Assembly (NCBI GenBank): GCA_900498215.1
Contig: LR026962.1
Span: 1,112,461 to 1,154,829, forward strand
From: an uncultured Paludibacter sp.
GTDB lineage: Bacteria > Bacteroidota > Bacteroidia > Bacteroidales > Paludibacteraceae
Direction of reading: 5' to 3'
DNA: 42,369 nucleotides
Translations under genes and position numbers: made by a program
Notes under the pieces: model-generated
What the model saw: the letters and a program-made list of their open reading frames with translations, nothing else
Database searches by the model: none
Told to the model about the DNA's origin: nothing
Part shown: positions 9,467-17,123 of the stretch, in pieces
Numbering within the stretch: the stretch's first letter is position 1
How the letters are laid out: every line of letters starts with the position of its first letter

Positions 9467-9729
9467 AGTTCTTTATTATTAATAGTTTTTTGTTCTTTGG
9501 AATTTTGTATTTTAGTTATTTTAGTTTCAATAATTGTTGTTGTATTTTCTTTTTTCTTTTGATAATTTTTCTTCCTTATTTCTCTTCGTTTTTCCTTTTC
9601 AGCTTCTATCTCATTTTCTCTTTTATTTTTAAAATAAATGAAAATAGCAATTCCTAAAATAGTAAGTCCAAAAACAGATCCAAATAACCAATTAATAAAA
9701 CCACTTAAATCATTTGCAATATTTTCCAT
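9463..9729 (-). CDS. Small membrane protein with charged cytoplasmic tail
   Basis: An 88-residue protein with one transmembrane helix (LFGSVFGLTILGIAIFIYF, about 15-33) followed by a very Lys/Glu-rich, probably helical tail (EAEKEKRREIRKKN). No family was recognised. It lies 29 bp downstream of the repressor gene and its stop overlaps the start of the lipoprotein gene. It therefore belongs to the leftward lysogeny operon and may act with the lipoprotein at the envelope. Confidence 0.65.
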   Translation of the reverse strand: MENIANDLSGFINWLFGSVFGLTILGIAIFIYFKNKRENEIEAEKEKRREIRKKNYQKKKENTTTIIETKITKIQNSKEQKTINNKEL

Positions 9730-9758
9730 GTTTATACAGGTTTTTTAATTAATTCATA

Positions 9759-10118
9759 TTAATACTTTTTAGGTTCAGAAGCAATTCCATAACCGCTCCT
9801 TTTTTCTTTCATTAGAGTAATTATTTCTTCTTTATCTTCCAAACGTTTATTTAAATATTGCACTTCCTTTTCTAACATTTCTATCTGTTTATTTTGATTT
9901 TTAGGAGTATTTTGTAATAAACCAAATGTACCATCCTCAAAAAATTGCGCAGGAGATATTCGCAGTTTTTCGCAAATTAATTTTAATTTTCTTAATTCTA
10001 TTGTCTGATTATCAATAGAAAATTGTAATCCTTGACGAGTCATGTCTACAGCAAGACATAAATCTTTTATTAAAACCCCTTTTGTTTTTGATAACTCTGA
10101 TAATTGACTGTAATTCAT
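9759..10118 (-). CDS. XRE-type repressor with C-terminal coiled coil
   Basis: A 119-residue putative lysogeny repressor. Residues about 4-65 form a Cro/CI-like HTH domain (LSELSKTKGVLIKDLCLAV, then TRQGLQFSI, then LKLICEKLRISPAQFF). Residues about 80-108 form a heptad-patterned coiled coil (MLEKEVQYLNKRLEDKEEI) suited to dimerisation. It is the first gene of the leftward module and diverges from the early operon across a 146-bp intergenic region with a 36-bp palindrome. A related palindrome overlies the late promoter at 17158. It is the natural candidate to bind both. There is no peptidase domain, so induction would not be by RecA-driven self-cleavage. Confidence 0.78.
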   Translation of the reverse strand: MNYSQLSELSKTKGVLIKDLCLAVDMTRQGLQFSIDNQTIELRKLKLICEKLRISPAQFFEDGTFGLLQNTPKNQNKQIEMLEKEVQYLNKRLEDKEEIITLMKEKRSGYGIASEPKKY

Positions 10119-10159
10119 ACCGTTATTAAATATTTGAACGTTTTTAATTATTTTTAACA

Positions 10160-10199
10160 GCTAATGTATTGACTTTTTATGTCAAATACATTAGCTTTG
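10160..10199 (+). promoter_or_regulatory. Early promoter overlapped by palindromic operator
   Basis: An inverted repeat has arms gctaatgtattgac / gtcaaatacattagc around tttttat (10160-10195). It overlaps a Bacteroidota-type promoter with TTG at 10169-10171, a 20-nt spacer and TAgcTTTG at 10192-10199. It drives the rightward early genes from 10265. The palindrome recurs, slightly degenerate, at the late promoter (17158-17187). Repressor binding is inferred. Confidence 0.7.
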
Positions 10200-10264
10200 T
10201 ATCGTTCAATTCTGAACAAATATAACAATTATAAATAAATCAACAACAATTAAACCAAAAAAGT

Positions 10265-10495
10265 ATGGATGCAAAAAAACAAATTCCCGAAGTATCAAAT
10301 CATTTTAAAGATTTTCTGGACGCTCTTATAGTGTCGGAGTATAACGGCATACGCCGGAAAATTATAAACAAATGTAAAATCAACGATCAGATTTTCCGTA
10401 ATTGGAAAAACGGCATTACTGCCGTCCCTGAGTTGGCAAAGCCAATTATCAATGAAATAGCCGGTTATGAAGTTTTTGAAATTTTAGAAAACTGA
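10265..10495 (+). CDS. Small Cro-like DNA-binding protein
   Basis: A 76-residue protein and the first gene of the early operon. The central segment IRRKIINKCKINDQIFRNWKNGITAVPELAKPIINEI resembles the short HTH proteins that open the early region of many Bacteroidota prophages. In those, a first helix, a turn and a W-x-N-G recognition region precede a proline-containing helix. A Cro- or antirepressor-like role is inferred from position opposite the repressor. It ends two bases before the next start. Confidence 0.65.
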   Translation: MDAKKQIPEVSNHFKDFLDALIVSEYNGIRRKIINKCKINDQIFRNWKNGITAVPELAKPIINEIAGYEVFEILEN

Positions 10496-10497
10496 TT

Positions 10498-10794
10498 ATG
10501 AAAAGCTATACCACACTCACCGCGCCAAACGGCAAGGAAATACGTTTTGCGTTCCGCCTAAACCGTTTTTTGGTTGTGATGACCAACTTCAATCCTTTTG
10601 AATTTAAATCATTTGCTGAGGCATACATGCTCTCTATTGAGGGGTTTGAAACTCTGGACGGATTGGGAGTTTACGGCGATAATAGCGGTTATTACATATT
10701 CCGCCTTAAAGTAGGTTATGACAGAGACGCCATTATAGACGGCATAGATCAAGAATTTCAAAAATATTTTACAGATAATATAAATAAAAAATGA
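10498..10794 (+). CDS. Hypothetical early protein
   Basis: A 98-residue mixed alpha/beta protein with no signal or membrane segment and no family I recognise. Aromatic residues are frequent in the middle (FNPFEFKSF, YGDNSGYYIFRL). It starts 2 bp after the preceding stop and overlaps the next start by 4 bp, so it is translationally coupled within the early operon. Confidence 0.65.
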   Translation: MKSYTTLTAPNGKEIRFAFRLNRFLVVMTNFNPFEFKSFAEAYMLSIEGFETLDGLGVYGDNSGYYIFRLKVGYDRDAIIDGIDQEFQKYFTDNINKK

Positions 10795-11009
10795 AAGAAT
10801 TTAAATTAAGAATTGAATATCAAAGAGGTACACAAAATGATAATAAACATGTCGAGATATTCAGAGGAGTAAAAACGATTGAAAGAGCGAGAAAAATAAT
10901 AGCAAATCGAACGAATATCAATCGAGCCGTATATAGAGCGGAATATTATCATAATCCGCTATGCATTGTAGGAACTCCTAATAAACGTAATGGTGAAATA
11001 AGATATTAA
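10791..11009 (+). CDS. Hypothetical basic early protein
   Basis: A 72-residue Arg/Lys-rich protein. It has an apparent beta-hairpin start (FKLRIEYQRG), a basic helix (IERARKIIANRTNINRAVY) and a short tail. There is no recognised family. Its start overlaps the previous stop (ATGA). A small DNA- or RNA-interacting early protein is possible from the charge alone. Confidence 0.6.
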   Translation: MKEFKLRIEYQRGTQNDNKHVEIFRGVKTIERARKIIANRTNINRAVYRAEYYHNPLCIVGTPNKRNGEIRY

Positions 11010-11028
11010 AACATCAAAATTAAACACT

Positions 11029-11229
11029 ATGCTATACAAAAAAGGATGCGGCTACGCTATAAGACGCGCGCCTCAAAACTCAATACGCCATCAATGGCAA
11101 GGAAATGTTTGTGCCCGGTGCGGCATTAACCGAATACACATTACAGGTTCGGCTCTTACGCACTATTACTACAAAGGAAAATATTTAGGAAACCGTGCGC
11201 CAAATTGTTTTCAATCAACTAATTTATAA
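11029..11229 (+). CDS. Small putative zinc-ribbon protein
   Basis: A 66-residue basic protein with a potential metal site: HQW...CARCG around residues 21-32 plus a later His and Cys (THYYY, PNCF). Such short C-x-x-C proteins are common in phage early regions. The function is unknown. It sits alone between 19-bp and 3-bp gaps in the early operon. Confidence 0.55.
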   Translation: MLYKKGCGYAIRRAPQNSIRHQWQGNVCARCGINRIHITGSALTHYYYKGKYLGNRAPNCFQSTNL

Positions 11230-11232
11230 ACT

Positions 11233-11433
11233 ATGAGCTACCAAATTTCACCCGACCAAAATACGATTACCATTAACGGGAATATTTATGAATTTATAGA
11301 AAAAAATCCTTTGTTTCCCTGCGATAAATGCGCATTTGATGGAGTTGACTATTATAAAAGTTGTGATATAGCTCCTTGCTATCCGGCAAGAAGAAAAGAT
11401 CAAAAAAACGGAATTTTCAAACTTAAAAAATAA
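11233..11433 (+). CDS. Small cysteine-rich early protein
   Basis: A 66-residue protein. An N-terminal beta segment (NTITINGNIYEFIE) precedes four cysteines arranged CDKC (residues 30-33) and later C-x5-C (SCDIAPC), a probable zinc-binding knuckle. It resembles small Bacteroides phage proteins with an INGxxYxF start, but I do not recognise a named family. It sits directly downstream of another small Cys-containing gene. Confidence 0.58.
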   Translation: MSYQISPDQNTITINGNIYEFIEKNPLFPCDKCAFDGVDYYKSCDIAPCYPARRKDQKNGIFKLKK

Positions 11434-11444
11434 GATAGGAGCAA

Positions 11445-11675
11445 ATGAAAAACCACAATCAAACTTTAGAAATAGAAAAATTAATTGAAAAGCAATTAGA
11501 CTGGTTACAAGAGGAAATTGACAATACAAATTATAAATCGACAAAGTATATTAATGATATTGATAAGTTAGTTGAACTTAGAAATTATATCGAGAATTTA
11601 CACAAAGAAAAACATCTTCTTGAACAATTGCAAAATTTATATGAGAGCATTTATATTAATATATCAAATAAATGA
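11445..11675 (+). CDS. Small coiled-coil early protein
   Basis: A 76-residue, almost wholly helical protein rich in Glu, Lys, Leu and Ile (LEIEKLIEKQLDWLQEEID, then DKLVELRNYIENLHKEKHLLEQLQNLY). It is likely a coiled-coil oligomer. No family was recognised. It lies in the early operon 12 bp after the previous gene and 21 bp before the PAPS-reductase-like gene. Confidence 0.58.
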   Translation: MKNHNQTLEIEKLIEKQLDWLQEEIDNTNYKSTKYINDIDKLVELRNYIENLHKEKHLLEQLQNLYESIYINISNK

Positions 11676-11690
11676 CACACGTAAGGAATT

Positions 11691-11734
11691 AACTAAATGA
11701 AAACCCCAATCACATATTACGGAGGTAAACAACG
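11691..11734 (+). repeat. 44-bp direct repeat, copy 1 (partner 12632-12675)
   Basis: This copy matches 12632-12675 with a single mismatch (aat-c-aca here, aat-a-aca there). It covers the last 6 bp before the start codon and the first 38 bp of both genes. The repeat brackets the PAPS-reductase-like gene, which looks like an insertion at the 5' end of the methylase gene. Confidence 0.9.
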
Positions 11735-12641
11735 GAACTTGTTTGAAACCGAAATTGAAAATGAAGCAATTAAACGTATAATTAAATTTTCGTTGATTGC
11801 TAAATCAATGAATTTTGATGTTTGCTTAGGTTTTTCAGGCGGTAAAGATAGTCAGGTTATTTATGATCTTTGTTGTCGGTCTGGAATAGATTTTAAAGCA
11901 TATTTCAATCACTCTTTTGAAAGTAGTATTACATTACAATTTATAAAAGAACATTATCCTAATGTCATTTGGCGCCACGACCATAAGTTTGGATTTATAG
12001 AAAATATCTGGAAAAATCATTCCGGGTTACTCCCAACTATTCAAAGAGCTTATTGTTGCTCTGATTATAAACATAATTCTAAATATGTAGATAAATGTAG
12101 TATTGTCGGAGTTAGAAAAATTGAAAGTCAAAGTAGAAAAATGCGTACTACGATTGAAGTGAAGAATAAAACTATTTTGAAAAAAAATAAAGTTTTGTTT
12201 AATTCTTATTTTGAAGAAAACTGCCAATCAATTGGAACACAAAGCATTATTCAATTGAAGCCGATTATTGATTGGACGGATGATGATGTTTGGAACTATT
12301 TGAAGAAGTATAAACTTCCTATAAATCCTGAATATAAAAAAACTAAAAGAGTTGGATGTGTCGTTTGTCCGAAAGCAAATTTTAATAGTAATTATTATGG
12401 GCTGATCGAAAATCCGAAATTGATAGATGCTTTTATAAGAGCTAAAGAAAAAGGAAAATATATTGACTGGTATATTTCTGGAGATAAAAAGGATTATTCA
12501 AATGATAAATGCTATTATATATGTCGATGGCTTAATCATTCTTTTATGCCTTTTACTAAATCACAAGAAGCTAAATATACTGAAGTAAAAAACGCATACA
12601 ACAAAATTAAATCTACCTACTACAAACTACAAACTAAATGA
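11697..12641 (+). CDS. PAPS reductase-like PP-loop protein carrying a methylase N-terminus
   Basis: A 314-residue protein of the phosphoadenosine-phosphosulfate reductase/ATP-pyrophosphatase superfamily, a group that includes DndC-like and phage-encoded sulfur enzymes. The PP-loop FSGGKDSQV lies at about 46-54, and a cysteine motif VGCVVCPKAN with a C-terminal CYYICRW may hold a metal cluster. The first 13 residues, MKTPITYYGGKQR, are identical to the start of the downstream D12 methylase, where they form the true SAM-binding segment. Here they are extraneous, because the PP-loop fold only begins near residue 40. A 44-bp repeat underlies this. Nucleotide or nucleic-acid sulfur modification is possible but unproven. 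Confidence 0.8.
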   Translation: MKTPITYYGGKQRNLFETEIENEAIKRIIKFSLIAKSMNFDVCLGFSGGKDSQVIYDLCCRSGIDFKAYFNHSFESSITLQFIKEHYPNVIWRHDHKFGFIENIWKNHSGLLPTIQRAYCCSDYKHNSKYVDKCSIVGVRKIESQSRKMRTTIEVKNKTILKKNKVLFNSYFEENCQSIGTQSIIQLKPIIDWTDDDVWNYLKKYKLPINPEYKKTKRVGCVVCPKANFNSNYYGLIENPKLIDAFIRAKEKGKYIDWYISGDKKDYSNDKCYYICRWLNHSFMPFTKSQEAKYTEVKNAYNKIKSTYYKLQTK

Positions 12642-12675
12642 AAACCCCAATAACATATTACGGAGGTAAACAACG
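12632..12675 (+). repeat. 44-bp direct repeat, copy 2, at methylase start
   Basis: This is the second copy of the repeat at 11691-11734. It encodes the genuine N-terminal PITYYGGKQ motif of the D12 methylase. Recombination between the copies would neatly delete the PAPS-reductase-like gene and leave an intact methylase. Confidence 0.9.
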
Positions 12676-13456
12676 CCTTGCGGATACCATTGTTTCTATT
12701 ATACCGGCGCACAAAATTTATTGTGAACCCTACTTTGGAGGCGGGGCGGTTTTCTTCAGGAAAGAACCAAGCTGGCTCGAAGTAATTAACGACAAAAACG
12801 ATAACTTAATTAATTTTTATAAAGAAGTACAAACCAATTTCGAGCAGCTTAAAATACTGGTAGATAATTCACTTTGCAGTGAAAGCGATTTTTTTCAAGC
12901 CAAAGAAATATATTACGGACGGACAGAAAGCGATTCGATTAAAAAAGCGTGGGCAATTTGGTATATTCTTAATCTTTCTTTTTCCGGATCGGTTTACGGT
13001 AGCTGGAAAAAAGATAACGGAAGTAATGGAAGCCACGTTGGAATATACTTTCAGAACAAAAGAGAAAGTTTCCGGATCGGATTAAAACATCGTTTGCAGC
13101 GTGTTCAAATAAGTTGTAGAGATGCAATAGATGTTATCCAAGGGCGGGATTCCAAAGAAACATTCTTTTATCTCGATCCGCCTTATCCGGGACAATATCA
13201 ACAACATTATAGCGGATTTACTCATAAGAATTTATATGAGTTATTACAAGTACTTTCCAATATAAAAGGCAAATTCATTCTATCAAACTACAATAGTCAA
13301 ACGCTGAAATATCATATAATTAAATACGGTTGGAGATACGAAACGGTTAAAATGAGGTTGTCTGTAAATTCATACAATGAAAATGAAGAAGTTAAATATC
13401 GAAATGAAATCCTTGTAATGAATTTTGAACCCAAAAGAAACTTATTTGAGTTATGA
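12638..13456 (+). CDS. D12-class (Dam-like) adenine-N6 DNA methyltransferase
   Basis: A 272-residue methylase that transfers methyl from SAM to adenine N6 in DNA. Motif I-like PITYYGGKQRLA is at 4-15, YCEPYFGGGAVFF at about 28-40, and the catalytic DPPYPG near 184-189. The length is normal for the Dam/D12 class. The recognition sequence cannot be told and no cognate nuclease is nearby, so it is an orphan phage methylase, probably protecting or marking the element's DNA. Its start overlaps the stop of the PAPS-reductase-like gene, and its own stop overlaps the next start. Confidence 0.9.
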   Translation: MKTPITYYGGKQRLADTIVSIIPAHKIYCEPYFGGGAVFFRKEPSWLEVINDKNDNLINFYKEVQTNFEQLKILVDNSLCSESDFFQAKEIYYGRTESDSIKKAWAIWYILNLSFSGSVYGSWKKDNGSNGSHVGIYFQNKRESFRIGLKHRLQRVQISCRDAIDVIQGRDSKETFFYLDPPYPGQYQQHYSGFTHKNLYELLQVLSNIKGKFILSNYNSQTLKYHIIKYGWRYETVKMRLSVNSYNENEEVKYRNEILVMNFEPKRNLFEL

Positions 13457-13644
13457 GCAGTTTAGAATATTTTTTAGACAAAGTAATTGAATTAATTCAA
13501 GAAACGAAAGATAATAAAAAAAACGATGGTAAAACAATTATCATCGTAAAAGGTAAAATCGATAAAGATATTTTATCTAAAATTATCAAAGAAGAAAAGT
13601 TAAACCCTGAAGATGTTGTAATAGTAAACAATATCACGGATTGA
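13453..13644 (+). CDS. Small acidic/basic hypothetical protein
   Basis: A 63-residue protein overlapping the methylase stop by 4 bp. It is a helix with an LDKVIELIQETKDNKK start followed by an alternating strand and helix (TIIIVKGKIDKDILSKIIKEE). No family was recognised. The coupling suggests co-translation with the methylase. It precedes the primase-helicase by 26 bp. Confidence 0.55.
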   Translation: MSSLEYFLDKVIELIQETKDNKKNDGKTIIIVKGKIDKDILSKIIKEEKLNPEDVVIVNNITD

Positions 13645-13670
13645 AAAACATCCCAAAAAATAAACGCTAA

Positions 13671-15953
13671 ATGAGCAACGACAATACAAAATCCTATCTT
13701 CAAACCCGCGTGTTTGATTTGATGAAAATTACACCCGAACAAAACAAGGTGAAAGTAACGGTTGAAGATGCGGAAGGCACGGACAGAACCGTAACAATGG
13801 ATATATTTTCGAGTGATGATAAAGACAACATTGATATACTCGTTTACACCATTGACCGCAAACTGATTATTTACGATCATCCGGACGCAAACCCGGAACA
13901 TCCAAATATCAATAACAACCGGGATAGGTATTTTAAGATTAAACGCCTCAAAGAACCAAAAGGCGATATGAAATATATGATGCCAAAAGGCGTGGGAACA
14001 TATCCTTTCTTTGCGCCCGGTTTGGTAGAAAAATACGAAAAAGCAGAACAAATAAAAACGCTCGTACTCACAGAGGGTTATTTTAAGGCGTTTACAGCTT
14101 CCATTCACGGTTGGGATATTGTAGGACTTTCGAGCATCACTCATTACGCTGACACCAAAACAAAAGCTATTCATCCCGATATTGCAAAGATTATTCTTAA
14201 ATGCAAGGTTGAAAACGTGGTGATGCTGTACGATGGTGATTGTTTGAATATAAGTACAAAAGCATTGGAAGCCGGTGAGGATTTGGCAAAACGCCCGAAT
14301 AGTTTCCTTTCATCAATGCTTAAAGTGCGTGAATTGCTTACCGATTACGATGTAAAGATATACTTCGCGCACGTGCTTTCGGAAAATATAAACAACGCCC
14401 CGAAAGGACTTGATGATGTACTAATCGAGTGCGCCGGAAAGGAAAAAGAAATTTTGGAAGATATGTTGATGCTTGGCACACCGGGACAGTATTTTTATCG
14501 GCTCAATGTTTCCAGCTTCCAAAAGAAACTGCAACCGTATTTCAATCTCAAAAACGCCGATCAGTTTTATTCCGCGTGGGGTGATATTATCAAAGACAGG
14601 GAATTTTCATATTTTGGCACCAGGTATAAAGCCGATACCAAAACCGGAAAACTTATAAAAACGGTACCGAAAGAAGCGAAAAACTTTATGCGCGTAGGTG
14701 ATGATTATTACGAACTGGTAGAAGTTCCTACTATTTACGAAGATACCGAAACCAAACTTTTCAAACGTGCTAAATCCACAATTAAGGATGATTTCGGGGT
14801 AGATATTTTTAAGAATATCCCCAAATATAAGGCGTTTACAAATATGCCTTCACACACCAATTTTCAACAGGTAATAAATAATTGTTACAACAAATACGCG
14901 CCGTTTACGCACGAAGTACAAGAGGGTGATTGGAGTACAACAAAATATTTTCTTGAACACATTTTCGGGGAGCAATACGAATTCGGTTTGGACTACATTC
15001 AAATTTTATATCAATATCCAACGCAGGTCCTTCCGATACTTTGTTTAGTATCAAAGGAAAACAAAACCGGAAAAACAACTTTCCTTGACTTCCTGAAAAT
15101 AATTTTCGGTGAAAATGCCTGTAAGGTAGGTAATGCGGAACTATCAAACGAGTTTAACGCCTACACGGCAACACGCTTGATAGTAGGAGTGGATGAAACG
15201 TTTTTGGAGAAAAAAACAACCATTGAAAAAATTAAAATGCTTTCAACCAGTAACCGTGTGGCAATGCAGCGTAAAGGAGTTGATCACGAGGAAATGTGGC
15301 ATTTTGCAAAGTATATTTTAGTTTCAAACAATGAGGATAATTTTATTTACGCCAGTGATGAAGATGTACGTTACTGGGTGCGAAAAGTTCCTGTCATTCA
15401 AAAAGAAGTCCCGGACATACTTAGCACATTGCACACCGAAGTACCGGCTTTTTTATTCTTTCTCAATAATAGGAAAATATCGGTGAAGAAAACAGGGCGC
15501 GCCTGGTTTGAACCGAAGCTGCTCGAAACGGAAGCGTTGCGTCGTTTACGCATAGCAAGCAAACCAACTATTGAAAAGGAAATTACAGAAATGCTTCGCG
15601 GAATGTTTTCAGCGTTTGCCGTCCCGGAAATAAGAATGACAACGGACGATATAAAAGAACGCATCAATAAAAAGAACATTGAAAACAGCTATATCAATCA
15701 CATTGTAACCGACAATATGAGCGTTAAGAAATCGGATAAAGTAGTCCGTTATAAAATTCCCGCGTGGGTGATTAATCCTTTAGATACAGAAGAATATATA
15801 AAAGGAGATGAGAGTAAAAAACCAGGACGTCCTTTTATTTTTGAAGTGGAAAAATTCCTTTCACCTGAAGAAATTAAAAACCTGTCTATTGAAAAACCGG
15901 ATCAGCAAAAGGACGTTGATCCGGGTGAAAAACAAGGAGATTTACCTTTTTAA
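13671..15953 (+). CDS. TOPRIM/SF3 primase-helicase
   Basis: A 760-residue replication protein. The TOPRIM-like region (DUF3854 type) has LTEG at 133-136 and LYDGD at 186-190, the expected metal ligands. A D5-like/DUF5906 superfamily-3 helicase domain follows, with Walker A KTGKTT near 464-470, Walker B VGVDE near 506, a sensor segment ILVSNNED, and an arginine-containing RYWVRKV. No N-terminal CHC2 zinc finger is visible, so priming activity is less certain than helicase activity. It is the largest early gene and has a slightly higher GC content than its small neighbours. It presumably initiates or drives element replication, perhaps at the repeat array 600 bp downstream. Confidence 0.88.
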   Translation: MSNDNTKSYLQTRVFDLMKITPEQNKVKVTVEDAEGTDRTVTMDIFSSDDKDNIDILVYTIDRKLIIYDHPDANPEHPNINNNRDRYFKIKRLKEPKGDMKYMMPKGVGTYPFFAPGLVEKYEKAEQIKTLVLTEGYFKAFTASIHGWDIVGLSSITHYADTKTKAIHPDIAKIILKCKVENVVMLYDGDCLNISTKALEAGEDLAKRPNSFLSSMLKVRELLTDYDVKIYFAHVLSENINNAPKGLDDVLIECAGKEKEILEDMLMLGTPGQYFYRLNVSSFQKKLQPYFNLKNADQFYSAWGDIIKDREFSYFGTRYKADTKTGKLIKTVPKEAKNFMRVGDDYYELVEVPTIYEDTETKLFKRAKSTIKDDFGVDIFKNIPKYKAFTNMPSHTNFQQVINNCYNKYAPFTHEVQEGDWSTTKYFLEHIFGEQYEFGLDYIQILYQYPTQVLPILCLVSKENKTGKTTFLDFLKIIFGENACKVGNAELSNEFNAYTATRLIVGVDETFLEKKTTIEKIKMLSTSNRVAMQRKGVDHEEMWHFAKYILVSNNEDNFIYASDEDVRYWVRKVPVIQKEVPDILSTLHTEVPAFLFFLNNRKISVKKTGRAWFEPKLLETEALRRLRIASKPTIEKEITEMLRGMFSAFAVPEIRMTTDDIKERINKKNIENSYINHIVTDNMSVKKSDKVVRYKIPAWVINPLDTEEYIKGDESKKPGRPFIFEVEKFLSPEEIKNLSIEKPDQQKDVDPGEKQGDLPF

Positions 15954-16041
15954 TTACTGATAACGTGATGCATCTATGCGTTCGTATGACAATAGGACGC
16001 TGATGTATAGCTGTTAATTAACAACTAAATTTAATACGAAT

Positions 16042-16314
16042 ATGAATAAAGAAATTTTACAAAAAGCAATTGATAAGTGGGGCAAAGAAACCCAAATAAA
16101 TAAAATACAGGAGGAAGCATTGGAACTTGCACTTGTATTGAACCAAATAAAATGCCCCACTAAAAATGTGGAGCAAATGGAAGCTAATTTATATGATGAA
16201 TTGGCGGATATGAAAATAATGATGGCACAAGCTGAAATGCTTTTTGATGCCGACAAAATAAATGAGCGAGTAAAATTTAAACTCGATAAACTTCAATCGA
16301 AGTACCTATCGTAA
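16042..16314 (+). CDS. MazG-like nucleotide pyrophosphohydrolase
   Basis: A 90-residue all-helical protein matching the MazG catalytic pattern: EExxE at residues 24-28 (EEALE) and DELAD at 52-56, giving the ExxD magnesium site. MazG-type enzymes hydrolyse NTPs or dNTPs to monophosphates, and phage versions are thought to adjust nucleotide pools or (p)ppGpp. It is the last early gene, 88 bp after the primase-helicase, and is followed by two terminators. Confidence 0.75.
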   Translation: MNKEILQKAIDKWGKETQINKIQEEALELALVLNQIKCPTKNVEQMEANLYDELADMKIMMAQAEMLFDADKINERVKFKLDKLQSKYLS

Positions 16315-16318
16315 TGAT

Positions 16319-16377
16319 TACTGATAACATATTAATAACCGTAGTCCAAAGATTACGGTTATTTTTTGTTATCAGTA
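16319..16377 (+). terminator. Terminator after the early operon (first of two)
   Basis: A core stem aataaccgta / tacggttatt (16334-16343 with 16354-16363) is followed by a T-run. An outer pair actgataac / gttatcagt extends the structure. It starts 5 bp after the MazG-like gene. Confidence 0.8.
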
Positions 16378-16381
16378 GTTT

Positions 16382-16765
16382 GTAACTATTGTAACGTATA
16401 TCCTGCAGGAAGTATATTTCTGTAGGATTTTTTTTTTGGATATTCCCTAGTGGGAAATGTTTTAATTTTTTATTTTTTATAAAGGAGTTGTTTTTATTGT
16501 TACATTTGTTACAAATAATAAAAACATACATTTAATACATTGATATACAATAAAATAAAGTTGTAACAAAATTCAAATAATTTGTTACAACTTTGTTACA
16601 AATGTTACCTGCTTGTTACATTTGTTACACCTTTGTTACAACGTAACTTATTGATTATCATAGAATGTAACAACTGTAACAAATGTAACAACAAAAAATT
16701 AATTGTGTGTATTTTCTATTTTTCTCATAAAATCACATTCAAAATTATACATTCCATTCCGTTAC
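16382..16765. repeat. GTTAC iteron-like array, candidate replication origin
   Basis: Sixteen GTTAC/GTAAC pentamers, mostly as TTGTTACA, begin at 16382, 16391, 16499, 16508, 16563, 16584, 16595, 16604, 16615, 16624, 16635, 16643, 16667, 16676, 16685 and 16761. The central six are direct and alternate 11- and 9-bp spacings (a 20-bp double unit). The three at 16667-16685 are inverted and 9 bp apart. Regular spacing near one helical turn suggests cooperative binding of an initiator or regulator. An origin role is inferred from the AT-rich flanks and the nearby primase-helicase. Confidence 0.65.
16400..16437 (+). terminator. Second early terminator with T10 tract
   Basis: A stem atcctgcag / ctgtaggat with one G-U pair is followed directly by ten T residues. 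This tandem terminator should insulate the repeat region and late promoter from early transcription. Confidence 0.75.
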
Positions 16766-17123
16766 ACTTTTCAAATAAAAATAAGTTTTCACCCGTACAG
16801 CTGGATAAATACATTTCTTCACTGCGTTTCAAAATAAACTTATAGGTTAATTTTTGATTTCGACCTTAAACACATTTTTATTTTCACGCTTACATTCCAT
16901 TCTATTTTATAATTTTGAAAAAGATTTTATTTCGAGAAGCGGTATAAAACCGGTTTATTTCTTACGCAAAATAGTTGGGTTTTGCTCCAAAAACAAACCA
17001 ATTTTATATAAAATAAAGACAACATGCATGTCGTCTCTATACATCGTTATATATGCAGCTATTTTGTAATTGTTTTGCAACTGTTATGCGGAAAAAACAT
17101 TTTTAATAAAAATCAATTAATAT

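Noticed and set aside
11697-12641. DNA phosphorothioation (dnd) system
   Set aside because: Only one PAPS-reductase-like gene is present. No dndA, dndB, dndD or dndE partner lies nearby.
13497-14174. 225-codon minus-strand frame over the start of the primase-helicase
   Set aside because: Its Phe/Cys/Ile-rich translation is typical of the antisense of a Lys/Glu-rich gene. The plus strand carries recognised TOPRIM and SF3 motifs.
16382-16765. CRISPR array
   Set aside because: Units are too short and too close, there are no unique spacers of 25-40 bp, repeats occur in both orientations, and no cas gene is near.
16277-16845. Reading frames on both strands over the repeat array (CNNKCNN-like translations)
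   Set aside because: The cysteine/asparagine runs are translations of the GTTAC/GTAAC repeats. There is no start context, conservation or neighbour logic, and they overlap two terminators.
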